Source: Gluconacetobacter tumulisoli
Lineage (GTDB): Bacteria; Pseudomonadota; Alphaproteobacteria; Acetobacterales; Acetobacteraceae
Direction: 5' to 3'
DNA: 64,000 nt
NCBI RefSeq assembly: GCF_014174155.1
Contig: NZ_JABEQM010000011.1
Coordinates: forward strand, 79,814 to 143,813
Below are positions 28,592 through 38,308 of the stretch, piece after piece. Position numbers and translations under genes: made by a program. Below the pieces are notes generated by a model. That model did not search any database. It saw only the letters and a list, made by a program, of their open reading frames with translations, and was not told the origin of the DNA. The number at the start of each line of letters is the position of its first letter. Within the stretch, counting starts at the first letter, position 1.

Positions 28592-28708
28592 CAAAAAGAC
28601 TTTCATTCGTTATCAGCCCTCGCATGATCCCGCACATGGTCCCCTGAACGTCCAAAATTTTTTGGTTCTTTTTTACAAAGAAGAACGAAGAACCCCCGCC
28701 ACACGGGG

Positions 28709-29593
28709 TCAGTGCTGGAATTGTCCCAACCAGGTCACCAGTCGACTGGCCAGAGCGATTCTGGCATCGGAAAAGCTGTGATCAGTTTCCAAGGTCTCGG
28801 CATCGAGATGTTTGGCGCCTGCCTTGCGCGCGGCCCGGGCGGCAGCCTCGGCCATGAAGCCGATACCACGCGTTGTACCAATCAGTCCCAGAGGGCGCCC
28901 GGACAGAGCAGGCATCGTGGCGACCAGGTCCAGCGCGGAACCGGCATGCGCCACCTCGTCCATGAGTCGCGCCTCGCTGGTGCCGGCCAGCGGCGGCATG
29001 TCACCGCGCACCTCATCGACCAGGAACGCTTCACGCTTTTCAGGGTCGGCAAAGCTGCGGCCGATCGCGGCGAAGTCGGCCGGATCGATCAGGAACGCAC
29101 CGACGACGCGCGGGTCATCGGCTGCGATCCGCGCGGCCACGATGCCGCCGAGACTATGCCCGGCGACGGCAATGCGGGATGAGTCGATGTCGAACCGCGC
29201 AATCACCTGGGACTGGCGCAGGTAGGCCAGCGCATTGGCGGCATCCTGCACGCAGTGGGCGAAGGAAAAGCGACCGGGGCTGCCCCAGGACCCACGATAA
29301 TGGAATGTGAGGACATTCCACCCCGCACGCCGCGCGGCCTGGGCCAGATCCAGATTCTGTTCGTTGCCGGGAAAACCGTGGAGCAGCAGCAAGGTCGGAT
29401 GCGGCCGGGCCCCGGCCGCACTGTACATCACGGCGTTCAGCGCACCATCTTCCGAAGGGATGACGAAGGCGGCCATCGCCGATGGATGCAGGCGATCGAC
29501 GGGCGGGTCGATGGTCACCGCCGCCGGCGGGGGCGCGGCCAGCGCCAGGGCAGGCATCGCGAGAAGAAGTGGAAAAAGCATCCGTCGCATCAT
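28709..29593 (-). CDS. Exported alpha/beta hydrolase (esterase/peptidase-like)
   Basis: 294 residues with signal peptide MMRRMLFPLLLAMPALALAA. The fold is shown by the oxyanion strand LLLLHGFPGNEQN, the nucleophile elbow AVAGHSLGGIVAA (Ser in GHSLGG) and a terminal His in LETDHSFSDARIALAS. It belongs to the broad dienelactone-hydrolase/BAAT-like group, so the substrate is not predictable. AGGG precedes the ATG by five bases. Downstream on the same strand comes the amidase; both are exported hydrolases, with about 180 bases and a palindromic repeat between them. Confidence 0.85.
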   Translation of the reverse strand: MMRRMLFPLLLAMPALALAAPPPAAVTIDPPVDRLHPSAMAAFVIPSEDGALNAVMYSAAGARPHPTLLLLHGFPGNEQNLDLAQAARRAGWNVLTFHYRGSWGSPGRFSFAHCVQDAANALAYLRQSQVIARFDIDSSRIAVAGHSLGGIVAARIAADDPRVVGAFLIDPADFAAIGRSFADPEKREAFLVDEVRGDMPPLAGTSEARLMDEVAHAGSALDLVATMPALSGRPLGLIGTTRGIGFMAEAAARAARKAGAKHLDAETLETDHSFSDARIALASRLVTWLGQFQH

Positions 29594-29741
29594 TACACCC
29601 TGCCTGACGACAGCACGGGCAATCCGCCCGCGATCGCCACCCTGAAGCCTGGCCTGTCGACCAGTCCTCTTTCTGAATCACATAATCCGCTTCATGGGAA
29701 TCAGGCGACCCAGCCTGTTTGCAATCTCATCCGACAGGCAC

Positions 29742-29771
29742 AAAAAAACCCGGGGCCAGATGGCCCCGGGT
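29742..29771 (-). terminator. Terminator of the RND efflux operon
   Basis: A 10-bp perfect stem CCCGGGGCCA/TGGCCCCGGG with a 2-base centre, followed on the minus strand by seven T residues, 27 bases after the outer-membrane-factor stop. Confidence 0.93.
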
Positions 29772-29797
29772 ATCAGGCGGCATTCAAAGCCGTCCGG

Positions 29798-31387
29798 TCA
29801 CTTTCCCATCGGGACCGTGCCCGTGCGCAACGTCGGCGTGCCCGTCAGATCGTCATACGGGGTTTCGTCGACAGGGGTGTCGATCCCACCGGCGGGGGTG
29901 GGATGGTGCAGCCCGTCATATTGCAGGACCGAGAACGTCATCGTCTGGTCGGGCGTCGGCAGCAGCTTGTCGTTCCAGCCACCGCCCAGCGCGCGGACCA
30001 GACCCACTTCCGCCTGGAAATAGCGGGTCGCGACCTGCACCTGCGAGATCTGTGCGTCCAGTGCCGCTTCCTGCGCTATGATCGCGTCCAGATAGGGGGA
30101 CACGCCCCCCTTGTACAGGGTCATGGTCATATTCTGCATGTCCAGCGCCGCCGACACGGCCGCCCTCAGGCGGTCGTTTTCCGCCCACAGGCGATCGGTG
30201 CGCGACAGCCCGTCCTCGACCTCGCGAAACGCCGAGAGGACCGAGGAGCGATAGCGGTCACGCATCTCGCGATAGCTGGCCCAGGAGGCCTGCAGGGCCG
30301 CGCGGCGCAGGCCGCCCTCGAAGATCGGCATCGAGGCCGAGGCGCCATAGGACCACATGCTGTTCGCCAGATTGGCCAGGTCGAACCCGTTGGCATCGAA
30401 TCCGCCGTTCGCGCTGAGCGCGATATGCGGATAGAACGCCGCGCGCGACACGCCAATCGCACGGTTCGCCTGCGCCATCTGCCGTTCCGCCGACGCGACG
30501 TCCGGACGACGCTGCAGCAGGTCGGACGGCACGCCCACCGGAATGGTCGCCCGCGTGAAATGCAGCGTTTCGACCGGCGCGATATGGAAACCGGACGGCG
30601 CGCTGTTGGTCAGGATGGCGATCGCATGTTCCGTCACCTCGCGCTCGGCCAGGATATCCAGTTCCGCCGCCTGGGTGACGTACAGCCGGTTCTGCGCACG
30701 GGCCAGGTCCAGACGGGGTGCCGCCTGGTTGGCCAGCTGCGACTGGGTGACCGACACCGCCTGCTGGTAATAGGCGATGGATTTGCGATAGATCGCGTCC
30801 TGCGCGTCATAGCCGCGCAGGGCCACGTAATCGTCCGCCAGTTCCGCCTGCAGGCTCAGCCGCGCCGCCGCGAAATCCGCCGCCTTCTGCTGGGCGGAAT
30901 ATTTCGCCATGCGCACCTGGTTGCGGATTTCCGACCAGAAATCCGGCTCCCACGACGCCAGGCCGCCATAGAATTCGTCGGTCTGGGTCAGCGCGCCCTT
31001 GTAGCGAAACAGCCGGTCCGCCGACTGCTTGTTGTCCGACGCGCCGAAAGCCAGGCCGAAATGCGGCAGCAGGTCGGCACGGGCCTGCATGACCATGGCG
31101 CGCGCCTGGACGAACCGTTCGGCCGCAGCCTGCAGGTCCGCGTTGGCGGCCATGGCCTTGTCTTCCAGCGCATCCAGCTGCGGATCATGCAGCACCGTCC
31201 ACCAGTTCGACGGCAGCTGGGTATCCGCCGGCGTGGCGGTGGCGAACGGCGCCTGCCCATGCCAGGTGGCCGGCACGACATAGGTCGGGGGATGGTAGGT
31301 GGGCGCCAGGTCGCAGGCGGACAACGCCGTCAGCGACAGCATCGCCCCGCCGGACACCATGGTCCGGCGCAGTGACCGCACGATCAT
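29798..31387 (-). CDS. RND efflux outer-membrane factor (NodT/OprM type)
   Basis: 529 residues. Lipoprotein signal MLSLTALSACDLAPTYHPP, with the acylated Cys inside LSAC. Two repeated OEP domains with long amphipathic helices (QAAAERFVQARAMVMQARAD; LQRRPDVASAERQMAQANR) form the TolC-like trimeric tunnel. The ATG overlaps the adaptor gene stop as ATGA, so this is the third gene of the efflux operon. Gene order here is pump, adaptor, channel in transcription. A Pro/Asp-rich tail (TPVDETPYDDLTGTPT) extends beyond the normal end of the family. Confidence 0.93.
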   Translation of the reverse strand: MIVRSLRRTMVSGGAMLSLTALSACDLAPTYHPPTYVVPATWHGQAPFATATPADTQLPSNWWTVLHDPQLDALEDKAMAANADLQAAAERFVQARAMVMQARADLLPHFGLAFGASDNKQSADRLFRYKGALTQTDEFYGGLASWEPDFWSEIRNQVRMAKYSAQQKAADFAAARLSLQAELADDYVALRGYDAQDAIYRKSIAYYQQAVSVTQSQLANQAAPRLDLARAQNRLYVTQAAELDILAEREVTEHAIAILTNSAPSGFHIAPVETLHFTRATIPVGVPSDLLQRRPDVASAERQMAQANRAIGVSRAAFYPHIALSANGGFDANGFDLANLANSMWSYGASASMPIFEGGLRRAALQASWASYREMRDRYRSSVLSAFREVEDGLSRTDRLWAENDRLRAAVSAALDMQNMTMTLYKGGVSPYLDAIIAQEAALDAQISQVQVATRYFQAEVGLVRALGGGWNDKLLPTPDQTMTFSVLQYDGLHHPTPAGGIDTPVDETPYDDLTGTPTLRTGTVPMGK

Positions 31388-32565
31388 CCCTCGATTTCCT
31401 CGCTGGATTCGTCATAACCCTTGGCCGGCTGCACGACGTGCACCTTCTGTCCTTCCAGCAGGTCGGCCGGCGGGTTGTTGATGATCCGGTCGGTGGGCGA
31501 CACCCCGCCCGTCACATCGGTCTCGCCATCGGCCATGCGCCCGACCTCGATATTGTGGTAATGCACGACATCGTTGGCATCCAGCACCGCGACCTGCATG
31601 CCCTTTTCCTCGAACACCAGGGCGGCGGTCGGGATCTCGAACACGCCGGGCGTCGAGGCTGCGGTCAGCTTGACCGAGGCGAACGTGCCCGGCCACAGCT
31701 CATGCTTGTCGTTATCGATGGTGAATTCCGTCACCGCCGTGCGGGTGTTCGGGTCATAGCCCCGCGCGATGGTCAGGAAGTCCGCCTTGAACGTGCGGTC
31801 GGGGAACTGCGGCACGCTGACCTCGGCCGTCATGCCGGGCTTGAGGATGTACGAGAACACTTCGGGCACCGATACGAACAGGCGCATCTTGTGCATGTCC
31901 GATACGGTGAAGAGCTGGCTGGCTTCGCCGTTCGAACCATGCTCGCCGGCGCCACCGCTGACATAGTCGCCGACATTGATGTCGCGCGACGTCACCACGC
32001 CGTCGAATGGCGCGACGACGGTCTTGAAGCGCTCCAGCGCCTCGAACTGGTCGACCTTGTGCTCGGCCGCCTGCATGCTCGCCAGGCCCGCCTTCTCGTT
32101 CGCATCGGCGACCGAGACCGACTGGCCCGACACTGCCTGCGACTTCGCCATGGCGCGCCAGCGGTTGGCGCTGACCACGGTCAGGTTGTACTTGGCCTGC
32201 GCCTCCGCCAGATCGGCCTTGGCCTGGGCATATTGGGCGTCCAGGCTGGGGGCGTTGATTTCGGCCAGTACGTCGCCGGTCTTCACCTCGGCGCCGTAAT
32301 CCTTGTACCACATCTTCACATAGCCCGAGGCCTGCGGAAACAGCGGCGCCTGGTACCAGGCGTCGATATTGCCCGGCAGCGTCAGCGTCACGTTCTTGGG
32401 CGCGGGCTTGGCCGTAATGACGGCAACGTCGGGCAGCGCGTTGCGGATGGTCTCGGCGCGCAGGGCGCTTGCCGCATGCACCCGGTCAAAGACCTGATAG
32501 CCGACCAGCAGGGCCAGGACACAGGCCCCCGTCGCCAGAACGGTAGTACGAGACAGGGAAGCCAT
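31384..32565 (-). CDS. RND efflux periplasmic adaptor
   Basis: 393 residues from ATG 32565, overlapping the pump gene stop (ATGA). An N-terminal anchor (TTVLATGACVLALLVGYQVF) is followed by the half-lipoyl motif NIDAWYQAPLFPQASGYVKM, an alpha-hairpin (LDAQYAQAKADLAEAQAKYN and onward), the second lipoyl half FKTVVAPFDGVVTSRDINVG and a beta-barrel. These are the domains that bridge the inner-membrane pump to the outer-membrane channel. It ends with an acidic tail ESSEEIEG. Confidence 0.93.
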   Translation of the reverse strand: MASLSRTTVLATGACVLALLVGYQVFDRVHAASALRAETIRNALPDVAVITAKPAPKNVTLTLPGNIDAWYQAPLFPQASGYVKMWYKDYGAEVKTGDVLAEINAPSLDAQYAQAKADLAEAQAKYNLTVVSANRWRAMAKSQAVSGQSVSVADANEKAGLASMQAAEHKVDQFEALERFKTVVAPFDGVVTSRDINVGDYVSGGAGEHGSNGEASQLFTVSDMHKMRLFVSVPEVFSYILKPGMTAEVSVPQFPDRTFKADFLTIARGYDPNTRTAVTEFTIDNDKHELWPGTFASVKLTAASTPGVFEIPTAALVFEEKGMQVAVLDANDVVHYHNIEVGRMADGETDVTGGVSPTDRIINNPPADLLEGQKVHVVQPAKGYDESSEEIEG

Positions 32566-35500
32566 CAGACGGTCTCCTTCCGGCGGGACGGGCGGTTGTA
32601 GATGATTGCGTAAACACAAGGGACGAAGAGAAGGGTGGAAATCGTGGCCACGATCAGCCCGCCGATCACCGCCTTGCCCAGCGGTGCGTTCTGCGAATTG
32701 CTGATCGACATCGGGACCATGCCCACGATCATCGCCGCGGCGGTCATCAGCACCGGCCGGATACGACCGTACCCGGCCTCCAGCGCCGCCTTCAGCGCGT
32801 CGCCGTGGATCTCCAGCCGTTCACGGGCATAGGAGACGACCAGGATCGAGTTCGCGGTCGCCGTGCCCATGCACATGATGGCGCCGGTCAGCGCCGGGAC
32901 CGACAGATGGGTGTGCGTCAGGAACAGGCTCCACGCGATGCCGGCCAGCGCCCCCGGCAGGGCCGAGATGATGATGAACGGGTCCAGCCAGGACTGGAAG
33001 TTCACGACGATCAGCAGGTAGATCAGCGCGATCGACACCATCAGGCCGCCGATCAGCTGGTAATAGGCGCTGCGCATCGTGGTCGCCTGGCCTTCGACAT
33101 CCACCGCCGCGCCGCGCGGCACGTCGGCGTTCGTCTGCGCGATCACCTTGTTCACCCCCGACAGCACGGTCCCCAGATCGGTGCCTTCGGCCGACACATA
33201 GATGTCGAACGCGGGCATCGAGTTGTAGTGCGAGACCTGGCCCGGCGTGCCGACGGCGCTGATGGTGCTGACCGCGCCCAGCAGCTGCATGTCGTGGCCG
33301 GAGGGATCGCCGTCACCCTTGTCGACCGGGATCGACAGCAGGTCGTTGAAATGCGTCAGCTGGTTCTGCGTGACATAGGTGTTCAGCAGGAAGGTCACCC
33401 CCCAGGCGGGATCGTACCAATAGACCGGATCGACGGTCGAACTGCCCGACAGGGTCATCAGTTCGTTGTCGGCCAGGTCGGCGGCGCTGATGCCGGTCGC
33501 CTGGCTGAACGTGCGGTCGCCCTTCACGAACAGGGTCGGCGTCTTCATCGTCTGCTGCAGCGACACGTCGGTGGCCCCGGGCACCACGCGCAGCTTGTTC
33601 GTCAGTTCGATGGCGTAGCTATAGAGCTTGGACAATTCCGGACCCGTCACCTTGATGTCGATCGGTGAGGGCGATCCGAAATTGAGGATCTTCGCCGTCA
33701 GGTCGGCCGGCTGGAAGGTGAAGGCCGTGCCGGGAAAGCTGGCGGACAGGCCCTTCCGCAGCACCGCGCGGTAATCCCACACCGGCGCTTCGGCCTCGGT
33801 CAGCGTGATCGTCAGGTCGCAATCCTGCGTGCCGATGGTGGGCGTGGGAATGAAGGCCTGGTTGTGCGGCGCCTCGGCCAGGCCGCAATTGCTGACCACG
33901 TCATCGACCTTGCCGGGCAGCAGTTCGTGGATGCGGTCGCTGACCAGCGTCGCGATGCGGCCCGCGACCTCGATACGGGTGCCCAGCGGCGCGCGCATGT
34001 GCATCTGCAGCTGGTCGGACTTGATTTCGGGGAAGAAGTCGCGGCCCGCCACCATGTACAGGCCCATCGACAGCACCGACAGCCCCAGGAAGACCGACAC
34101 GAACCGGACACGGTTCTCGATGGAGCGCTGCAGGAACGCCCCATAGGATTCGCGGAAGCTGGTGAAGCGGCGTTCGAACCCGCGCTGGAAACGCGAGAAG
34201 ACGTTGCCGCCCTTCAGTTCATCCCCATGCGTATCATGGCCGTGGGCGCCATGGGTCTGCCCCGCCAGCAGGAACTTCGCCATGGTCGGCACCAGGGTGC
34301 GCGACAGGATGAAGGACGCGATCATGGCGAAGATGATCGCCTCGGCCATCGGCATGAACAGCCAGCCCGCGACACCGCCCAGCTCGAACAGCGGCAGCCA
34401 GACGATGCAGATGCAGGTGGTGGAGACGAAGGTCGCGGTCACGATCTGGTTGGCCGCGTCGATGATCGCGACCTCCAGCTCCTTGCCCATTTCCAGATGG
34501 GTGTCGATATTCTCGATCATGACGGTGGCGTCGTCCACCAGGATGCCGACCGCCAGCGCCAGGCCGCCCAGGGTCATGACGTTGATCGTCTGCCCCGCCC
34601 AGCCCAGCCCGATCACCGCGCACAGGATCGCCAGCGGGATCGAGGTCGCGATGATGATCGTCGAACGCCACGAGCCCAGGAACAGCAGCACCACCAGGCC
34701 GGTCAGGAACGCCGCCGTGACCATTTCACGCAGCACGTCCTTGATCGAATCCTTCACGAAGCCCGAGGCATCGTTGAGGATCGAGATATGGGCCGATGCC
34801 GGGATGACCTGCTCCAGCCGCGGCATCAGCGCCTTGACGCCGTTGACGACGTCCAGCGTCGAGGCCTCGCCGCTCTTCATCACCACCATGACGACGGCCT
34901 GCCGGCCCTTGACCAGCACCAGGTTGGTCTGCGGATGGCCGCCGCGATACACCTCGCCCAGGTCATGCATGTAGATGACCGAGTTGCCCACCCGCTTGAT
35001 CGGGATGTTGGCCAGTTCATCCATCGTGCGCGGCTGGGCGTTGGTCGCAACCATCCAGTCCGTGGCGCCGATTTTCTGGTCGCCGGCCGGGCGGACGATG
35101 TTCTGCTTGTCCAGGACGTTCTGCACGTCCATCGCCGACAGATGGTGGGCCTGAAGCTGCTTCTGGTTCAGCGCGAACATCACGAACGCGTCCATGCCGC
35201 CATACGGATGGGGCACGATGGCGCCCGGCACCGTCACCAGCAGCGTGCGGACGCGGATCTGCGCCAGCTTGAACAGGTCCGACGGCGTCATGGTGGGCGA
35301 CGTCAGTTCCAGCGTGATGACGGGAACCGACGATGCTTCCAGCTTCATGATCATCGGCGCCGGGATCTTTTCCGGCAGCTGCATCAGAACCGTCTGCGAA
35401 ATCGCGGTAACGTCCGCCTCGGCCGATCCGATATCCGTTCCCGGCTGGAAGAAGATCTTCACGATGCCGCGTCCGTAATACGAATCGGACTCCATGTGCT

Positions 35501-35738
35501 CGATGCCCTCGACCGTCGAGGTCACGCCCTGTTCGTAATTGTACATGACGCGGCCGGCGACTTCGTCGGGCAGCAGGCCGGCATAGGTCCACACCACGGC
35601 GATCGCCGGGATCTTGATGTTGGGAAACACGTCCGTCGGTGTCTTGAAGGCGGACATGACGCCGAACAAGAGGATCAGAATGGACAAGACGACAAATGTG
35701 TACGGCCGTCGCAGGGCCGTCACGACTATTGCATTCAT
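32565..35738 (-). CDS. RND efflux pump, HAE-1/AcrB superfamily
   Basis: 1057-residue inner-membrane proton antiporter. TM1 begins LRRPYTFVVLSILILLFGVM; TM4 carries GILVDDATVMIENI, preserving the paired aspartates of the proton relay. Porter domains lie between TM1-TM2 and TM7-TM8. A loop between TM6 and TM7 contains the histidine-rich segment GQTHGAHGHDTHGDELKG, which is not in AcrB. Substrate is unknown; the presence of VDD favours drug or hydrophobic-compound export over the heavy-metal HME type. First gene of the operon; no regulator gene is adjacent. Confidence 0.93.
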   Translation of the reverse strand: MNAIVVTALRRPYTFVVLSILILLFGVMSAFKTPTDVFPNIKIPAIAVVWTYAGLLPDEVAGRVMYNYEQGVTSTVEGIEHMESDSYYGRGIVKIFFQPGTDIGSAEADVTAISQTVLMQLPEKIPAPMIMKLEASSVPVITLELTSPTMTPSDLFKLAQIRVRTLLVTVPGAIVPHPYGGMDAFVMFALNQKQLQAHHLSAMDVQNVLDKQNIVRPAGDQKIGATDWMVATNAQPRTMDELANIPIKRVGNSVIYMHDLGEVYRGGHPQTNLVLVKGRQAVVMVVMKSGEASTLDVVNGVKALMPRLEQVIPASAHISILNDASGFVKDSIKDVLREMVTAAFLTGLVVLLFLGSWRSTIIIATSIPLAILCAVIGLGWAGQTINVMTLGGLALAVGILVDDATVMIENIDTHLEMGKELEVAIIDAANQIVTATFVSTTCICIVWLPLFELGGVAGWLFMPMAEAIIFAMIASFILSRTLVPTMAKFLLAGQTHGAHGHDTHGDELKGGNVFSRFQRGFERRFTSFRESYGAFLQRSIENRVRFVSVFLGLSVLSMGLYMVAGRDFFPEIKSDQLQMHMRAPLGTRIEVAGRIATLVSDRIHELLPGKVDDVVSNCGLAEAPHNQAFIPTPTIGTQDCDLTITLTEAEAPVWDYRAVLRKGLSASFPGTAFTFQPADLTAKILNFGSPSPIDIKVTGPELSKLYSYAIELTNKLRVVPGATDVSLQQTMKTPTLFVKGDRTFSQATGISAADLADNELMTLSGSSTVDPVYWYDPAWGVTFLLNTYVTQNQLTHFNDLLSIPVDKGDGDPSGHDMQLLGAVSTISAVGTPGQVSHYNSMPAFDIYVSAEGTDLGTVLSGVNKVIAQTNADVPRGAAVDVEGQATTMRSAYYQLIGGLMVSIALIYLLIVVNFQSWLDPFIIISALPGALAGIAWSLFLTHTHLSVPALTGAIMCMGTATANSILVVSYARERLEIHGDALKAALEAGYGRIRPVLMTAAAMIVGMVPMSISNSQNAPLGKAVIGGLIVATISTLLFVPCVYAIIYNRPSRRKETV

Positions 35739-35976
35739 ATGCGACCTTTTCCCCTGTTCAGGACTTTCTCAGCGGGGGCGTGGACCGTGGGCGCGCGCCA
35801 GCATTCACCCCCGGGGGACGGGGATGGGCCGGACCTGCGGTCCTGTCATGAAATGACGGCGGCACGGTGATGCCCCACAGGGGCCGCACCCGCACCGGTC
35901 CAGGCACACGCCGTCGCACGCCGATCCCGGAATGACGGGATGGCGGACAGGTGACGACCGGACGGACGTCGCGATG

Positions 35977-36003
35977 TCAGTCGCTGGAATCTGGATCTGT
36001 CAT
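35977..36003 (-). CDS. Possible 8-codon leader peptide of the RND operon
   Basis: ATG 36003 reads MTDPDSSD then stop. It has a perfect GGAGG exactly six bases upstream, a better ribosome site than many real genes in this window, and lies in the long (about 240-base) leader of the efflux operon ahead of a stem-loop at 35924-35941. A regulatory leader peptide is a possibility; it may also be chance. Confidence 0.3.
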   Translation of the reverse strand: MTDPDSSD

Positions 36004-36065
36004 AATTGGCCTCCCGTGTCGGTGGACGCGCCCCTGCCGGGACACGCTGTCTCAACTCACAGGCT

Positions 36066-36124
36066 ATACATAGGAGTGTTTCATAATATGTATGAAAAGA
36101 TGTTCATGTAGGAAAAACATCTTT
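36066..36124. promoter_or_regulatory. Nested palindromes in the RND operon promoter
   Basis: TTCATA-N5-TATGAA (36080-36096) overlaps ATACATA-N14-TATGTAT (36066-36093), and AAAGATGTT-N11-AACATCTTT (36096-36124) follows directly. Such dyads in an AT-rich island upstream of an efflux operon look like binding sites for a TetR- or MarR-type repressor, but no such gene is adjacent. Confidence 0.55.
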
Positions 36125-36247
36125 CATGAAGGCCGGTTCATCATCCGATCTGTTACAGGACTTTACGGACGCACCGGCCTCAGTGCCGGGCGCCATGCCT
36201 GCCATGTTCGAAATCGAAACGAATTGTTACATGGTCGCGCGGACAGG

Positions 36248-36295
36248 CAGGTCGGGCGTTGCCCGAACTCGCCAGGGCCTGGGGCCCTGGACCCC
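36248..36295 (-). repeat. GC-rich intergenic repeat, copy C
   Basis: Inverted copy of the approximately 50-bp repeat also found at 38580-38631 and 44281-44332. It shares the shoulders CAGGTCGGGC and GCCC with a central AGGGCC-type palindrome. It lies before a second GC-rich hairpin near 36340. Confidence 0.6.
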
Positions 36296-36448
36296 GATCA
36301 TGGATCAACGGATTGGTTTCCAAGGGCCGATGGCCTTTGGCGGGGTGCAGGGCTGCGCCCGGAGAGGCGGGTCTGAAATTCGCCCTTGAAATTCGCCCTG
36401 TCGCGCGAGAGTGCCGCGATCAGGCGACGCGGCCTGATCGCGGAGGGA

Positions 36449-38308
36449 TCAGCGTCCGCGACGTTTCAGCTGCGCGACGTCGCGCACGGCGCCCCGCGCG
36501 GCGCTGGTGGTCAGGGCGGCATAGGCCTGCAGGGCGACGGAGACAACGCGGTCGCGTTCGGGCAGCCAGGCCGCGTCGCCCTTGTCCTCCATCCGCGTGC
36601 GGCGGGCGGACAATTCGGCGTCGGGCAGCGCGGTGCGCAGGATGCGGTTGGGGATGTCGATCTCGATGATGTCGCCATCCTCCAGCAGGCCGATGGCCCC
36701 GCCCTCGGCTGCCTCGGGCGAGATATGGCCGATCGACAGGCCGGCGCTGCCGCCCGAGAAGCGGCCGTCGGTGATCAGGGCGCATTTCTCCGCCAGACCC
36801 TTCGATTTCAGGTAGCTGGTCGGATACAGCATTTCCTGCATCCCCGGGCCGCCCTTCGGTCCCTCGTAGCGAATGACGACCACGTCGCCCGCCACGATCC
36901 GGCCGGCCAGGATCGCCGACACCGCCGCGTCCTGGCTTTCGAAGATTCGCGCTGGGCCGGAGAAGGTCAGCAGGCCGGCCGCCACCCCCGCCGTCTTCAC
37001 GATCGCCCCGTCCTCGGCGATGTTGCCGTACAGGACCGCCAGACCGCCATCCTGGCTGAAGGCATGCGCCCCGTCATGGATCGCACCCGTCGCGCGGTCC
37101 AGGTCCAGTTCCACGTAGCGGCTGGCCTGCGAGAACGCCTGGGTCGTGCGCACCCCGCCCGGGGCGGCGCGGAACAGGGTAAGCGCGTCCGACGGCGCGT
37201 CCGGCGCGGCCACGTCCCAGCATTCCAGCGCCTGCGCCAGAGAAGGCGCGTGGACCATCGGCACCTCGCGGTGCAGCAGACCCAGCCGGTCCAGTTCGCC
37301 CATGATGGCGGGGATGCCGCCGGCGCGATGGATGTCTTCCATATGCACGTCGGCCTTGGATGGCGCGACCTTGCACAGATGCGGCACCTTGCGCGACAGG
37401 CGGTCGATGTCGGCCATGGTGAAGGGGACTTCGCCCTCATGCGCCGCGGCCAGCAGGTGCAGCACGGTGTTGGTCGACCCGCCCATGGCGATGTCGACGG
37501 ACATCGCGTTCTCGAACGCCTGCATCGTCGCGATGCCGCGCGGCAGGGCGGTCGCGTCCTCCTGCTCGTACCAGCGACGGGCCAGGTCGACGATCCGCCG
37601 CCCGGCCTCCAGGAACAGGTCGCGCCGGTCGGCATGGGTGGCAACCAGGCTGCCGTTGCCCGGCAGGGCCAGGCCCAGGGCCTCGGTCAGGCAGTTCATC
37701 GAATTGGCGGTGAACATGCCCGAGCACGATCCGCAGGTCGGGCAGGCCGACCGCTCGATGCTCTGCGACTCCGCGTCGCTGACGCGCGGATCGGCGGCCG
37801 AGACCATCGAGGTGATCAGGTCGACATGGCGTTCCACCCCGTCCTGGGTGATGCGCCCGGCCTCCATCGGCCCGCCGGAGACGAAGATGGCGGGGATGTT
37901 CAGCCGCATCGCCGCCATCAGCATGCCCGGCGTGATCTTGTCGCAATTGCTGATGCACACCAGGGCATCGGCGCAATGCGCGTTGACCATGTATTCCACC
38001 GCGTCGGCGATCAGTTCGCGCGACGGCAGGCTGTAGAGCATGCCGCCATGGCCCATGGCGATGCCGTCATCGACCGCGATGGTGTTGAATTCGCGCGCGA
38101 CGCCCCCGGCCTCGGCCACCGCACCGGCAACCAGCTGGCCCAAATCCTTCAGATGGACATGGCCCGGCACGAACTGGGTGAAGGAATTGGCGACGGCGAT
38201 GATCGGCTTGCCGAAATCGGAATCCTGCATGCCTGTGGCGCGCCACAGGCTGCGGGCGCCGGCCATGTTGCGACCATGGGTCGTGGTGCGGGAACGATAG
38301 CCGGCCAT
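36449..38308 (-). CDS. ilvD: Dihydroxy-acid dehydratase
   Basis: Third common enzyme of Ile/Val synthesis (EC 4.2.1.9), dehydrating 2,3-dihydroxy-3-methyl acids. 619 residues, the normal length. Start [20 protein letters not shown]; iron-sulphur cluster cysteines in [12 protein letters not shown] and [20 protein letters not shown]; later [19 protein letters not shown] and [20 protein letters not shown]. All typical of the [4Fe-4S]-type IlvD. Monocistronic here, with a GC-rich intergenic repeat on each side. Confidence 0.97.
   Translation of the reverse strand: MAGYRSRTTTHGRNMAGARSLWRATGMQDSDFGKPIIAVANSFTQFVPGHVHLKDLGQLVAGAVAEAGGVAREFNTIAVDDGIAMGHGGMLYSLPSRELIADAVEYMVNAHCADALVCISNCDKITPGMLMAAMRLNIPAIFVSGGPMEAGRITQDGVERHVDLITSMVSAADPRVSDAESQSIERSACPTCGSCSGMFTANSMNCLTEALGLALPGNGSLVATHADRRDLFLEAGRRIVDLARRWYEQEDATALPRGIATMQAFENAMSVDIAMGGSTNTVLHLLAAAHEGEVPFTMADIDRLSRKVPHLCKVAPSKADVHMEDIHRAGGIPAIMGELDRLGLLHREVPMVHAPSLAQALECWDVAAPDAPSDALTLFRAAPGGVRTTQAFSQASRYVELDLDRATGAIHDGAHAFSQDGGLAVLYGNIAEDGAIVKTAGVAAGLLTFSGPARIFESQDAAVSAILAGRIVAGDVVVIRYEGPKGGPGMQEMLYPTSYLKSKGLAEKCALITDGRFSGGSAGLSIGHISPEAAEGGAIGLLEDGDIIEIDIPNRILRTALPDAELSARRTRMEDKGDAAWLPERDRVVSVALQAYAALTTSAARGAVRDVAQLKRRGR

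Larger units (their letters stand above)
35739..36448. other. Intergenic region between RND operon and ilvD
   Basis: 710 bases without an ordinary gene. It contains the RND leader with a stem ATCCCG-GAATGA-CGGGAT (35924-35941), an 8-codon ORF (35977-36003), the nested palindromes at 36066-36124 and one copy of the GC-rich intergenic repeat (36248-36295). Longer open frames here lack coding character. Confidence 0.5.

Noticed and set aside
33864..35870. 668-residue plus-strand frame opposite the RND pump
   Set aside because: Asp/Arg/His-rich antisense composition, no domain.
36126..36389. 87-residue frame downstream of the RND palindromes
   Set aside because: It runs through the intergenic repeat and lacks a ribosome site or conserved motif.
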